From positions 372,001 through 436,000 of the forward strand of contig JAGFNQ010000730.1 of assembly GCA_024364735.1 (NCBI GenBank): a DNA stretch of 64,000 nucleotides, in the 5' to 3' direction. This stretch comes from Boesenbergia rotunda (taxonomy: Eukaryota > Streptophyta > Magnoliopsida > Zingiberales > Zingiberaceae). The notes beneath the pieces were generated by a model. It had not been told where the DNA came from. It did no database searches and saw only the letters and a list, made by a program, of their open reading frames with translations. Shown here in pieces: positions 22,755-35,000 of this stretch; the stretch's first letter is position 1; the number at the start of each line of letters is the position of its first letter. A program made the position numbers and the translations under genes.

Positions 22755-23790
22755 AATAGTCGGATGACAATAGGCAAAATGATTGAGCTTATTGGTGGAA
22801 AGGCTGGAGTTTCTTGTGGTCGATTGCATTATGGTAGTGCATTTGGAGAACAGGTTGAAGATATAAGGTGTGTTTCCTTTCAATACAATAGATTTCTAGC
22901 TGTGACCATGATTTTTGTAAAATTCCAGCAATACACTTGTGAAGCATGGATTTAGCTATAGCAGCAAAGATTTCCTCTACTCAGGTATGTTTTCTATAAG
23001 ATATTACCTCAAGAAATTGTGTTTAAGCTTGTTTTATCAGTAGTTTAATATACAGTAGATAAAATTTGAAGGAACTTGATGAATTTTTCCTCACAATGTT
23101 GTCTTGATTTGCATGTGCCTGCAAGTTGCATACAGCGAGGGTAGTAGAATTTAGCTCCTGTAGGTTTGTATTGTTTTAGGTTCTGTTGGTAGTATGGGGA
23201 AGAAAATGAAATAGGAACAGACAATGGAGTATGCAATATTCAATCTGACAATAAAGTAGGAACAAGAAGGATTTCCATAATAAACACAGAAATATCTGGT
23301 ATGATGGAAAATAAAGGAGCGGATTCAAAGAAGAAGGTTATCTCTAAGCAAAGATAAAGATACATTGTAACTCACAAAAATAGCAGCAATAGGCCTTCTA
23401 CATATGAGAATAGCCATTTATTGATCAGGGAGACATTGTTACTACCTGGCAAGGACAAGATAGCTGCATGCTATTGTGGTCTGGTCTGATCTTAGTTCTC
23501 AATCACAATTTGAACAATGGTATTCCAGCATAGACTTTTTGGTAAATAATGTCCTTCATCTTCTTGACCTACAGGTAATTGATAAAATGCATGCTCGCGC
23601 AACAGGGCCTTGTGTGATGCTGACTAGACAACCTACTGAAGGAAGAATCCTAGATGGAGGTTGTTTGATTGTAATCATGTTTGAAACTGACCACAAATGT
23701 TGGTGGCTTGTATCTTCAGCTAAAATTTTCTTTTTCTTGAAAAAAAACATGTTTCCCTTTTGCAGGACTGCGTCTAGGAGAAATGAACCT
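22755..23790 (+). pseudogene. RNA polymerase III subunit 2 (NRPC2) gene fragment
   Basis: Four exon remnants match the C-terminal hybrid-binding part of the second-largest Pol III subunit. They are ~22755-22867 (MTIGKMIELIGGKAGVSCGR...YGSAFGE), 22929-22984 (TLVKHGFSYSSKDFLYS), 23575-23659 (KMHARATGPCVMLTRQPTEG) and 23766-~23790 (GLRLGEM). Several splice sites and frames are preserved across introns, so this is a DNA-level duplicate and not a processed copy. It lacks everything N-terminal, lacks the short exon expected between the second and third pieces (the 'CPLQAYIFMGPIYYQ' region), has lost a few residues after AFGE, and diverges right after GEM. It is therefore a dead gene fragment. The MTVGKMIELLGGKAGVSCG-like wording is characteristic of RPC2 and not of RPB2 or RPA2. 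Confidence 0.8.
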
Positions 23791-24468
23791 CCCTTCGTAT
23801 CCATGGGGTCAGCTCCGGGGGGATCGTTAAGGTAGTGAATCTGAGTGTGAAACCTCTTGATCAATACAAGATGACAAACAAGCAAACAAAACAATAGTTT
23901 TGAGTTTCCGCTGATCAAAGAAATCAAATCTCTAACATACAACAGTGAAGGAGAAGAATATTGCCCAACTAAATCTCTTTGCCTTTTGATTTCCTCCTGT
24001 GCGAATTACTCAGTTGACAGAATTGTCTCTGTTACCAGATAATCCAAGTGCTGCTCCAGACATTGATGAACAAAAATAACTGTTTGGAATGTTTTTATTT
24101 TCTTCAAGAAAGTATAAGAAGCAATAATTCATTCTTTTGTTTGATAATTCAACGGATAACAAGCAATTAAATGTGAATTATTTCTTTTCTCGATAGATAA
24201 AACATACGATAAGATGTGTGTTTACTGGTTAAACTGTATATATTTCTGTAATTGAAGACTGAGAAACTAGAAACTGAGTTGAATAATAATAATCAAACAA
24301 TGATCAATATAATTCAGAATGCTCGCAACTAATACAAAATAATCAAATAATAATCAATCTCTGGCAAGAGCACAGCTCCCCCCTACTCTCTAACAATCTG
24401 CCGAAGGAAGAATTTAGTTTGACAGCACACAAGTTTCAGTAGTATTAATTCAGAACAAGTACTGGGAA
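23791..24468. other. Spacer between NRPC2 fragment and membrane-protein gene
   Basis: AT-rich DNA including the presumed 3' UTR of the minus-strand gene ending at 24469. I see no additional coding sequence. Confidence 0.4.
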
Positions 24469-24984
24469 TCAAGGCTGACAATTGCTAGTGCGTTCGCCTC
24501 CTTGGTCGGTATAGGCGTAGTACTTCAACACGAAGGCCATCGCCATCACCACCCACTCCATGCAGAATATGAGCACGCACAGTGCTCCCACCATCCTCAG
24601 AATCACCACCCCGTCCTCCTCCCGCACGTACGACTTCAGCCCGTCCACCAGGAAGTCGGCGGTCCGAGTGAACACGAGCACCGCCACCGCTCCCTGGAGG
24701 ATGGCTGCCAGCACGGTGGCGACCATGTGGGCGCCGTACCAGCGCACGGAGGGGCCTGCGGCGGCCGCGCACCCGGACACGGCCGCGGCAATGGTGAGGG
24801 CATGGAGGAGCAAGAGGAGGAGGCCGCAGGCGGAAGGGATGAGGCGGAGGGAGAGGGTGAGGAAGACGCAGCTTGAGGCGGCCCCGAGGAGGACGTAGTT
24901 GGAGAGGAGGAAGGCCTTGTGCGCGCGGCGGTGTGCCGGGGAACAAGCGGCTGGTGCCGGGGATGCAATCGACATCATTCCCAT
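24469..24984 (-). CDS. Small plant membrane protein with four predicted helices, function unknown
   Basis: A single-exon frame of 171 aa starts at a true ATG (24984) and stops with TGA. Four hydrophobic segments can be seen at roughly residues 27-48, 53-74, 88-106 and 129-152. Between helices 3 and 4 is a charged loop (DFLVDGLKSYVREEDG), and the ends are short and polar. The N-terminus (AHRRAHKAFLLSNYVLLGAA) carries basic residues before the first helix. The coding strand is very GC-rich, typical of compact monocot genes, while flanks are AT-rich, which supports it being real. It resembles uncharacterised plant 'transmembrane protein' families, but I cannot name the family. A CT-rich leader (ctctcactctctctg on the minus strand) precedes the ATG. 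Confidence 0.75.
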   Translation of the reverse strand: MGMMSIASPAPAACSPAHRRAHKAFLLSNYVLLGAASSCVFLTLSLRLIPSACGLLLLLLHALTIAAAVSGCAAAAGPSVRWYGAHMVATVLAAILQGAVAVLVFTRTADFLVDGLKSYVREEDGVVILRMVGALCVLIFCMEWVVMAMAFVLKYYAYTDQGGERTSNCQP

Positions 24985-25129
24985 GGTTTGGCAGCAAAAC
25001 AGAGAGAGTGAGAGTGGAGCGTGTTCTTGAGATGGGCGAAGGGGAGTCGTATTTGAAGGCAGAAGCGCGAACGGAGATGGGAATTCGACCGTTGGGAAGA
25101 GTTAACGGCTACACTTGCTTTTTTTTTTG

Positions 25130-25790
25130 TCTTTTAGTCCTTCAATTTTGAAGAACGTTCGGTTGAAACTACACATGAGTTTTATACTATTTTTCAAAAT
25201 CACACTGAATTATATGACTTTGATTTGAGACTTGTAAGAGGAGGCCTCAACCTTCCAAAATCATTCTTCAATAGAAGTTGAGAAGAAAAAATAAGTTAAC
25301 TTGCCAAAATTATTTTAGTTGTAGAAAAGAAAAAGACAATGTATCATTTTAGAATTATGATATAAGAATTGGAATATTTAAGAGTTGATAACGTGCAATA
25401 ATAGTATATTCGTATGCCAATACCTTAAAAATAAAGTAATATTAAATTGCATTTTCACCCTTCAAATAAATATTAAACTATTTGTATTATTAAAAACGTT
25501 ATTTATGTATTAATTAAATTTGAAATATCTAAATACAAGCAAATACACAAATTATATAAATAAATAATAAAGATATTAAGAAAATAATAATACGAAGAGG
25601 AAACAAATTTTGACTAGTAAAGTAGCAATTTTTGTAAGACATTAATAAACGTAAAAAATTATATTGCCATACTTTTATAAAAAAATAATAATAATAATGT
25701 AATGAACTAGATATGTAGAATTCAATTTCATATTGAAACATCCTTTTACATATTTACAAAATTTAAATATTTAAGATGTAAATGCATAAT
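25130..25790. other. AT-rich spacer, nothing recognised
   Basis: Long A/T runs without recognisable genes or repeats. Frames here are short and biased in composition. Confidence 0.35.
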
Positions 25791-25794
25791 TTTT

Positions 25795-25975
25795 CCCCGT
25801 TGCTGATCGCGGAGAACAGCTGCTCCTGCTCCTGCCGCTCCAACTCTGTCACCGCCCCTCCCCCGCCTCCTATTCCCGTCACCATTTCCGAAGAATCCGG
25901 TGCCACCGTCCGCTGCCGCATCGTTCGCCCAATTCGTCTCCGTGGTGGCCGGAGCAGTGGCTTAGTTTGAGAGAA
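25795..25975 (-). pseudogene. GC-rich coding-like fragment, unidentified
   Basis: An island of high GC in AT-rich DNA is open on the minus strand. It encodes a start-like region MRQRTVAPDSSEMVTG, a glycine run, then TELERQEQEQLFSAISNGE, after which the sequence abruptly becomes AT-rich. It looks like a 5' exon whose downstream part is missing, or a fragment moved here. I do not recognise the protein, and no good splice donor follows the last conserved-looking residues. Confidence 0.35.
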
Positions 25976-26281
25976 GGGAAGGGGGATGGAAATGCAAAAA
26001 TAACTTATCCAATTTACTAAAATACCCTTGAGGCCGGTTCGGTCGAGTTTTCGGACCAAAAAGAGTGGGACCGAGTTAAAAGTTGTATTCCCTATCACGA
26101 CTAAACAGCATGCAGGGTCGTTGTCTAATGAAGAATAGAAACAGCGGTTTTTTGCTGAGTGACAAGCCAGGTGGCACATGACATGCGGTCGAGAATCATG
26201 AACCCTTTCTTTTTCGTGATTTGGTTTAGTTGGGTAGCGGCGCCAGCTCACGCTGATTCGCTTTTCTCTGTATTCATGCAC

Positions 26282-26940
26282 AGCATTAAAAATAATTTTG
26301 CAACTTTTAAAAGAAAATAAATAAATAAATTCAAATTAAAAAAATACACTTCACTATATTTTTTATATTAAAAAATATTCTCATACCATTTTATAGCAAC
26401 CAAATACTTATTAATTACTATAATATATTAAAATAAATTGAATAAACTTAGCAAAAAATTTTATATAAATAAACTCTATATAATTTAATCAAAATTATTT
26501 AAAATTGATTAAAATCATTTCAACTCAATCAAAATTTTAGAACGATTGTATTATTGTAACAACTAGTTGACTTGACTTTTATCAAGTCGAATTGGTTTTG
26601 ATCAATTTAATTAATTTTAATTAAGTAGATTAAAAAATATTTAATATACAAGTATTTTATACATAATATTTTTATGAGTTAAATTAAAAAATTATTAATT
26701 GATGATATAATAGTGTTAAAATAAGAATATATAATGAGGTACCCTTAGTTTTTAATGATAATCTACTCATGAAATAGCACATTCATATCCCTCGCCTGAA
26801 TAAAATTATGGACAAGTTTCAAAAAATCTCAATTGAGAGGTCTAATTATGCTATGAAACATGATTTATTCATGATAGGTGTAATATACTTTGGATTATTA
26901 TGCCTCCATAAAAGAGTGGACTGAGAATAACTCGTTATTA
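26282..26940. other. AT-rich spacer
   Basis: Repeated ttaatta/aaatta motifs and a local inverted phrase around 26580-26620 (gacttgac...gtcgaattg). No gene is seen. Confidence 0.3.
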
Positions 26941-27640
26941 TCCTTCAAGATGTGCCAATGTACTAGTGAACCAATATTTGATTATCTTCAATCTTTAATT
27001 CTTTGGCAAGTCCATAAAGGTCATTATATGAGCAAGCATAATCCCCATACACATTAAGCATTGTTTGAACTTGCACTTGCAATGCTTTTTGGTAAGAAAT
27101 TGTCACTGGAAATCTTTTTTGGATGTCTGCCACAATCATCCTTGGGTTGTACTTCTCACTAGTCATCATTTGTTTTTGAATTTCACTAGCAATTCAAGAG
27201 CTTGAATAGTTTAATTTTATGGTCCTTTCCTTTTCTCAAAGACTTTGAGCAGTGTATAATTCTCCAAGCATAAGGATGAATCTTACAAATAAACTTCATT
27301 TTATAGCTTCTTGTCTCTAGCTATGTGTCTAATCTCAAAGCTTTTATATATGACATAATTCTTTAAAGCTTTTTTTAATGCATTTTTCACAGGATCAATG
27401 TCACAGTGATCCTCAACTATATCAGTTGGAATTGTCCTCTCAGTGCGAAGTGAGTCATTCAGATCATTGTCGACATCAAATGCATAGAAATCAATGGTGT
27501 TAGAGTAATCATCTTCAAAGTGTTCAAAGACCATCTCTTCTTCCTCGTCTAGTGTTGCATAGTGAAAATAATCTTCCATGGCTTCTAGATCATACTCTTC
27601 CTCATCCACAAGCTCATATGCTAATTTATCTTCCTCCTAT
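26941..27640 (-). pseudogene. Mutator-like (MULE) transposase fragment
   Basis: Reading down the minus strand there is an acidic stretch (27609-27301) ending near KNYVIYKSFEIRHIARDKK. Next comes a zinc-finger-like piece containing CKIHPYAWRI (~27290-27250). Last is ITSEKYNPRMIVADIQKRF...ISYQKALQVQ (~27170-26970), the pattern of the MuDR-type domain that follows the 'CPW' motif. Stops and frame changes separate the pieces and the catalytic core is missing, so it is inactive. No terminal inverted repeats were found. Confidence 0.6.
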
Positions 27641-29082
27641 GTTGTATTGTTCGAGCCAAACCGTCGATTAGAAAACTCTATGGCCTCCTATATATGTTGG
27701 CCTTCTGATAAGAAACTTGATTCTAGATTTGTGTTGTCTTGTGGACAAGGAGGGCACCCAGTCTTGCTCCAGACTCTCAAGGTAAGATGGAATTTTAGTA
27801 GAAGCAGGTGAGTCCCTTCAAGAAAATGGTCAGTCATTTATAAGAGTTTGTTCTAACTCTACTTAATTAACAAAAAAAATGTGGAAATGTATAATTTGGA
27901 TGCACAAATTATAAACATTCTAATCTATTGTCAAGATCTAAGAAAAAGAGTTCTCAACTTCTTCTTATACTTGAATTAGTTTTACAATGGGTAAATTTAC
28001 AGAATAGTTATACAGGAAAATTTACAAGAGGAGCAAACCTTCTGATCTACAGGCTGAAAGAACTTAAATATAAGGGAATAGCAATTATATAAATATTTTT
28101 ACAGAAGAGATATGCAACTTTCCTAGTAAGGGTATACATGACAGTATAGTTTCCATTTTGTATGATCAACTACCTTCCTAGATTGATTTGGGAGAAGGAG
28201 ATGGAGTCATCACAACCCAAAGCTTCATCTATTTTCGATAGAAATGGTGAGTAAAGATTTTGAGGATGAAATCTTGGAATAGTAGTAACAGCATAAACGA
28301 GATAATGATACTCCAAGTCGTTATTGTTGCTGCAATGTGAAGTTAAACACTGAAATTAGAGATCATGAGATTGAGAATGACTCAAAGAATCTAATAACGA
28401 ATACAATGACTCAGAATCTAGTAACCAATACTAGTTATAGTTAGTATAACATATCTCCCATACAAATATTGACATTGTCTACCCACTTCTTCCATGCATC
28501 TATCAACATTAGGGAACTAATATGTTTTCAAGTCTAATGGCAAATAACTCCAAAACTTGATTGTTTCCACTAGACATAACTTTATGAGATGGACCATAAG
28601 TTAAAAGTAAAGTAAATTGTACCAATGAACAAGGGCAACCACTACTTAGAGCTTAACAATAAATTGGAGAATTAATTCCTTGCATTGATGTCTAATTTGT
28701 GTCTTTTTCAAAAAACATAAAGGTTGTTGTGGCCACAAGTGGAAGTAAGAGGATGGCCTTAACCCCCACAAGGTGCACCAAATAGAAATTATCAAATAAA
28801 AATATATAAAGAGATTTTCTTTGTTTATGATCATTTAATTGGATATCTATCATCCATGAGCTTTCATAGCAAAGATGATAAAACTTCTAACTCTAATTGT
28901 GATATATTTTATCAGAATATATGAATTTTAAAGTATCAAAATTTATCACAAGACAAACTAACACTAGAATTTTTTAGTACTTAGGAATACCCCACAACTA
29001 TATACCCAATCACCTAAATCATATGACTAGTGTTTCTACTTTGTAGTTCAATTTGTAATGAATCAATTATGAGAGTATAAAG
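27641..29082. other. 3' flank of the MADS-box gene
   Basis: AT-rich DNA downstream of the MADS-box stop codon. It may contain the 3' UTR and, if the alternative donor at 29103/29102 is used, a short further terminal exon that I could not identify. Confidence 0.35.
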
Positions 29083-32000
29083 TCACAATTTCAGAATGCT
29101 CACTTGGGTGTATGATCTTTCATCATATATTGCAACACCACAATTCCCAGACGTAGAAGCCCAGTCTTGGAAGCTAGCATCATAGCCCGTACCAGGCGTC
29201 TCGAAATGATTCACTTGATAATCTATAGTGCTTTCCTGCAAACTATGTTCCATCTCAGGCTTGAACATCCTTTCACTCAACAAATTCTGATCATACGTCT
29301 GGTAGGAGAATTGTGCTCCTAGTTGTAGCCTTAAGCAAGCATTTGGGCTAAAACTGTGGAAGGATTCATCTGTTACTTGCTCATCCACCTTTGTTTGTTT
29401 ATCTGCATTGAAGTAAGCAGGATAATTTTGGAGAGCCATGTCTGATGAGCATCCAACATCCCTACAACATTAATCGTTATACAAGAATTAACTAGTATTG
29501 TAAATTTGATTGGAAGTAAAATGTCATATTTAATATTCTTAAGATTGAAGGTTCCATCTTTGTATATCATGTGTCTCCTTGATGTTTCATCTTTTTGCCC
29601 ATTGTTTCTATTTCTAAACAGACACTAAGAATTAGAAAGTCTCTAACATACATGCGACTTGGTTCGCCCATCAATTACACTTAGTTGAAAGAATAAATTA
29701 TGTTTAAAACTATCCAAAAATCTCACCTCTGAGGTATCAAATTAGCATCTTGAGAAATCATTAGTTGTTGACCTTCATTGTCATGGAGCCATGACACTGA
29801 TGAAGCTCCTTGTGCATAGCTTAGCCCCATGGGTAAGTGCATGTCAGTTTGGAACTACAAAACAAAAGGCTTTTGTTAGTTGATTGCCACCCAATGAATA
29901 AACATGCATCAATTGCCTTTCACAGTGATGATGAAAGTGCATAAAATCAAGAACATCAAGAAAGGTCAAGATAAAGTGCAATGTAACAATATTTTTGGTT
30001 GTTCCTTATGGCAAAGAAACTTGAGTGAGACAATGCTAAAATTAATATTGCTGTGCCATTTTCACTAAAAGTGATATAATATACCACAAAATGATGCATT
30101 AAGTAGGCATATATAGTTGATGTGGAGTTTAGATATACCAATACCTTGTGTACATGGATTCGGTTGAGAGATTCCTTGAGTGATTGTTCCATAGCACTAA
30201 TATGGTCGATATTATTAATCTTATCTGGATCAGCCCAACAACTAGAATAGAAAAGTTAAGTTGTAAGTAGCCATGAAGTGTTCTAAATCATAATCAATTA
30301 ACAATTGTAAATATTCGTCAACATTATACTATGAATCTTAATCATATGATGGCAAAAGACGATTTGCTCACCCCCAGCGTCCCCGCCAACGCGTCCCAGG
30401 GCAACACGGAGGAGATAAATCACGGGGGATGCTGTGGTTAGCGCGTGGGGAGGACGGATATACCGGTTTTGTCAGGTTTTGACCCCTAGACCTCATGGTG
30501 GCAACACTCATGCATTAATCATCAGTTCATCCCGTGGAGACTGAATCTTAATCATATGGATCTTTGATGTTGTTGGTATCAAAGTTGATGTGGAGGGAAG
30601 AAGGAATGATGGCTAGAAGAGAAAATAACTTATGCAAGAACCAATCTAATTATAACAATCTTGTGCTTATGTGTTATCCTTTAGAAAATAAGAAATGCCA
30701 TAATCTCTCTATATATTAAGACCAAACTATACAATTCTTCATTAATGACTATTTGTTTGTTTAAGAAGTTACCCTAATTAATGTATCGATCAATATATTA
30801 TACAGCACACGCGATGAAATCGTGTATTTTCCAATACATGAAATTGTTGATTCAATCACTCATGCAAGTTTTGGTGGGTTGGTAATACAACCCAACCAAG
30901 CTTGTGTGATGCAAGATTTTGATGTTTGGACCATAATTAAGTTAAGTGTTTGTTATAATCTAATGTCGTCTGTCAAGTATGTGTGTGCACGTGCAGGCAA
31001 CTTGGCAGATGGACATGGTGGAAGTCCTAGCAAGCATGAGATGTTGAATGTTAGGTGGAGAAAGTCCAAGAAGGATTTTGGCAAGGAAAACTAGGAGTGA
31101 TCATGTGACCCTGGGACGAGTGTAGTTTTGGTGATATGCAGACTTGGCTTGTAAAGGGTTGAGTTCAACTGATATTGAGGTAATAGTCGATTGTTACACA
31201 AGGAGAATGCAAACATTGATTCGGATTTGTAGTATGGGATAAGTTGACTGAGTGACCTATTAATGTCGACTAATTATTACTAAGAATAACAGTTGAGGTT
31301 GTGGTTTGCATGCAGTCGATTTCTGTGCATTGATAGTCAACTGATGGAAACCTTAATGTGCTTGAATTTGTGGTTTGGCATAGAATGCAACAGAAGCTTG
31401 AACATTCTAAAAGAGATAATTATTTAATAAGATTTTTATCGAGTCAAATCAAATTTATATATTAATTATTAGATTAAATTTTTTTTATTAATCTGTTAAT
31501 TGATAATTTCTTTATGAATCTATTAATTAACTATTTTTTATTAATTTTTATTTGACTAAGTATTCTAAGACCTCTATAAATTATATATCTCATGGACTAA
31601 TTATTCAATCAAGAAAGATATTTTATTACTTCTCTTTCTCACTCTGTTTCTATTCTCTTTACACAGTCGACTGAGAAAGTCTACTGATAAATTTCAGAAT
31701 GGAACAAAAGCTTGAACAATCGACTAAGGAAGTTGATTGATAAATTTCAGAATGGAATAAAAGCTTGAACAATCGACTGATGAATTTTAGACGATTAAGT
31801 TTCACCATGGAGGATGATAGCTTTGACGCTCGAGGTGACCTAGTGGATTCGAATATGACTTGGAGAAAGAATTTCACCCAAAAGAAGTTGATGAACCTGA
31901 CATGTTGTAAGTTGTAAAAAATGTTATAATTGAAGAGGAATCTCAATGTAAAATTGAAGACGAAATCCATGAGACTAATGATCCCGTTTATGACTATGAT

Positions 32001-35000
32001 GTTCAAAGAGAAATTGCCGAGGACACTTCCGATTTGGTATCTGGTTTTGAAACTATTGGCGATGAATCTATTACTACCCAAATGAGTATTAGGATTCTAA
32101 TGACTTTGAAGATAATGATGATGTTGGTTATACAAGACAGCCAATTGAACACGAAACTTGGTTTCTAGGATATGAAATTGACTATCCAAGTGACAATGAG
32201 AATGGAATTGGTAATCATCGAAACCAGGCACCCAGAAAGGATGAAGATGATGATCGTTCTTTTGCCGAGAAAGATTCATACTTGTCAGGTGAACAATATT
32301 TTGAGACCAAAAATGTTGAACAAGTTGCTATTATGAAGGGACCAATGGGTCACAAGATGCTAGGAGTATATGGCCGAGCAGATGAGAATGATTTAATTGC
32401 TCACTATGATGGGTAATTAATGGATGTCGAAGAACTAAGTTTGATATATTCAAAACCCGTAATAATGAACTAATGATGTTGGAGAATGACAAATTCCCTA
32501 ATGAGGTTAGCTGAAGTCATTGGGAGAGTTCACATATAGGTGGTAAAAGGTGATTCGCTCACCCCCTAGTGCTCCCGTCAATCCGTCCTAGGGAAACACG
32601 GATAAGATAAATCACAGGGGACACTAGCCTGGATGTTGTGGCTAACGCGGAAGGAGGGCGGGCACACTGGCTTTGTCAAGTTTTGACTCTCAGACCTCAA
32701 GGTGTCAACACCGCACGCGTTAGTCATCAATCCATCCCGTGAGGACTGGGAGAGTTCACATATAGAAGATGACCAACATGGTATTGAAGATCAATCGGTG
32801 TGGGCATTAACAGTGATGCTGCTGATATAGGTAGTGAAGTTAGTGAGAACTTGGTTGGGAGAAATTGTGAAGGGGACCTAGAATTCTTTCCTCACCATTA
32901 AGTCACTGGCAATGCTAGAAGGTGTCCTAACTAGGATAAAGAAGGCAATAGATAGACAAGACAAGTTAAGCAACGTTGAAGTTGACAATATAGTCAAGCG
33001 TGTTAGATATTTTGTGGATTTAGTATCTTCCTCTTAGGTTACCTCCTGACACTACTATAAACTCGAGTATGATTTTTTTTTTTTACTTGGAGTGACTGAT
33101 GGAGTAGGATCCTAATATCTTTCATATTATTTTTAATAATTTTTGAGTTTTTTTTATTTAAGATATTTTTGATATTTAGGGTAATTTTGGTAATTTTTAT
33201 CTTTTATATTTTTGTATATTTTAAGTTCGTTTAGGAATTTTAGGATTGCGAGTTTGTTAATATTTTTTCCTTTCTTTTAAAATTTTTTTCCCTTTCTTTG
33301 CATTTTAGAAATTGAGGTATATACGTTAAGATTTCTTTCTTTCTTTGGATCTTAGAGTTTGGAGTCTATATAAGTATGTGTTTAGCTATTAGAGGAATTA
33401 TATTAGTTATTAAATAATTTTTTTTAATAAAATCTAGAGGACGACAGTTTCTCTTCTTATTTTCTCTTCAAATCTTTCTTTTCGTTAACCCGCGGGATAA
33501 TCGCTATCATGTACAGTATCACAATAGGACGACGGTAGTTTCGGTGCTAGGCGAACTTGAACTATAGAGGGGTTGAGCCATGGTGCCTCAGTCAACTAAT
33601 ACTGTTAAATACCGAAAAATTCGAGGGCTTAAAAGTGTAAAATCGTAAATTAGGGTGAGGTTTGAATTATCCAGATTTGAAGGGCTAAAATGAAAAATAC
33701 CTTTTTCTTGTCTTCTCCGCCGACCCCTTCCCTCTCCTCGTCACACGAGAAGAAACCGCCGCAACCCCTCTCCTTCCGATTTGATCTCTCGCTCTCCTAT
33801 TGGCAAGCTCGCCGCCCCCAGCCGCACCACCGATCGCCCCTCCCTTCTCACCATCGGTTGTCCCCCCCTCCCCTGCTCGATTCACCTCGCCGCGAGAAGG
33901 GGCCATCGTCGCCGGCACTCCACGGCCACGACCAAGGGTTTGTCAATCCTTAAGCTTCTAACGTCGTCTCCTCTTTCTCTCCACCATGGGCGATGCCGTT
34001 GGGTGGGTGAGAACCACCGTCACCCTCTCCATCCGAGCCTGGTCTATCCCGCAGCCACCACCTGCCGTGAGGGAGACCCAATTGCCCTCCCTTCACCTGA
34101 AGCCATCAGATGATTGTGGGTTTGGAATTAATTTTGGTGGGATTAGTTTGGTTGCCTACTGGGATCAGAATCCCAGACTCGGTGGTATCAATTTCCGAAT
34201 AGTACTAGGTTTTATTCTATTTGGATTAAGTGGTAACTTGGGTACTCTAGCCACCTTGGGTTAGGGTTGATTGGTGGTCGAACGTGTGGGTTGAGTTAGG
34301 TTGTAGGTATACTTAGCTATTTGACATTTGTTAAAATAGTTAAAAGCTATGTTTTGATACAGGACGTTAATTTGTATAGATGTTTGACCGTGGGACGTTC
34401 TATTCGATATGCACACTTTCTTTACGAAGCAGGTATTTTTCATTTGATTCTGTAGATTCTTTTATCTTAAATGCATGGTTGTTTTACTATCTGAGTAGAT
34501 TATTTTTCCTTAACTCCATTTTGCTTATATTTCCTGCTTAATACTTTCTTTGCTTAACCTTTGAGTTAATTAAGGATTTTATCTATACAATCTCATCTAT
34601 TATTTTTCGATCTAAACAGTATCGCTTGTGCACAAGTACTTTAGAACTATCATGTGACCTATTTAGGGTGTGGTTGACATTAGATATACTCTATCCAGTA
34701 GATTAGTTGCATTTTATTTATTATGATTTTGATTAAATATGTGTTCCGTATTGATTGCATAATGGTTGATCTAATTGGGGTTATGTACGTTGGTATCATA
34801 CACCATATTGCATTGTTGCATGCTGACAAATACCAATTCCCTTGGTTGAGGAGGGCCGTCAGTCATATTTTCGGTTGTGTCACTCTCGACTAGATTTGTG
34901 TACAAACAGTTGGCACCCCCCCCAGTGCTAGGGCTCCCCACAGGTACTTTTGGAATTTTATAGCCACAGATGTTGAGCTTTTCATGCATAATCATAGGTG

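Noticed and set aside
24485..24997. 170-aa arginine/proline-rich frame overlapping the membrane-protein gene
   Set aside because: A GC-rich shadow in another frame of the same strand, without domains; the 171-aa frame has a sensible membrane topology.
33690..34264. Ser/Pro-rich frames of 87, 110 and 92 aa in a GC-rich block
   Set aside because: No domain is seen, the frames compete with each other, and the block lies within retroelement-like DNA.
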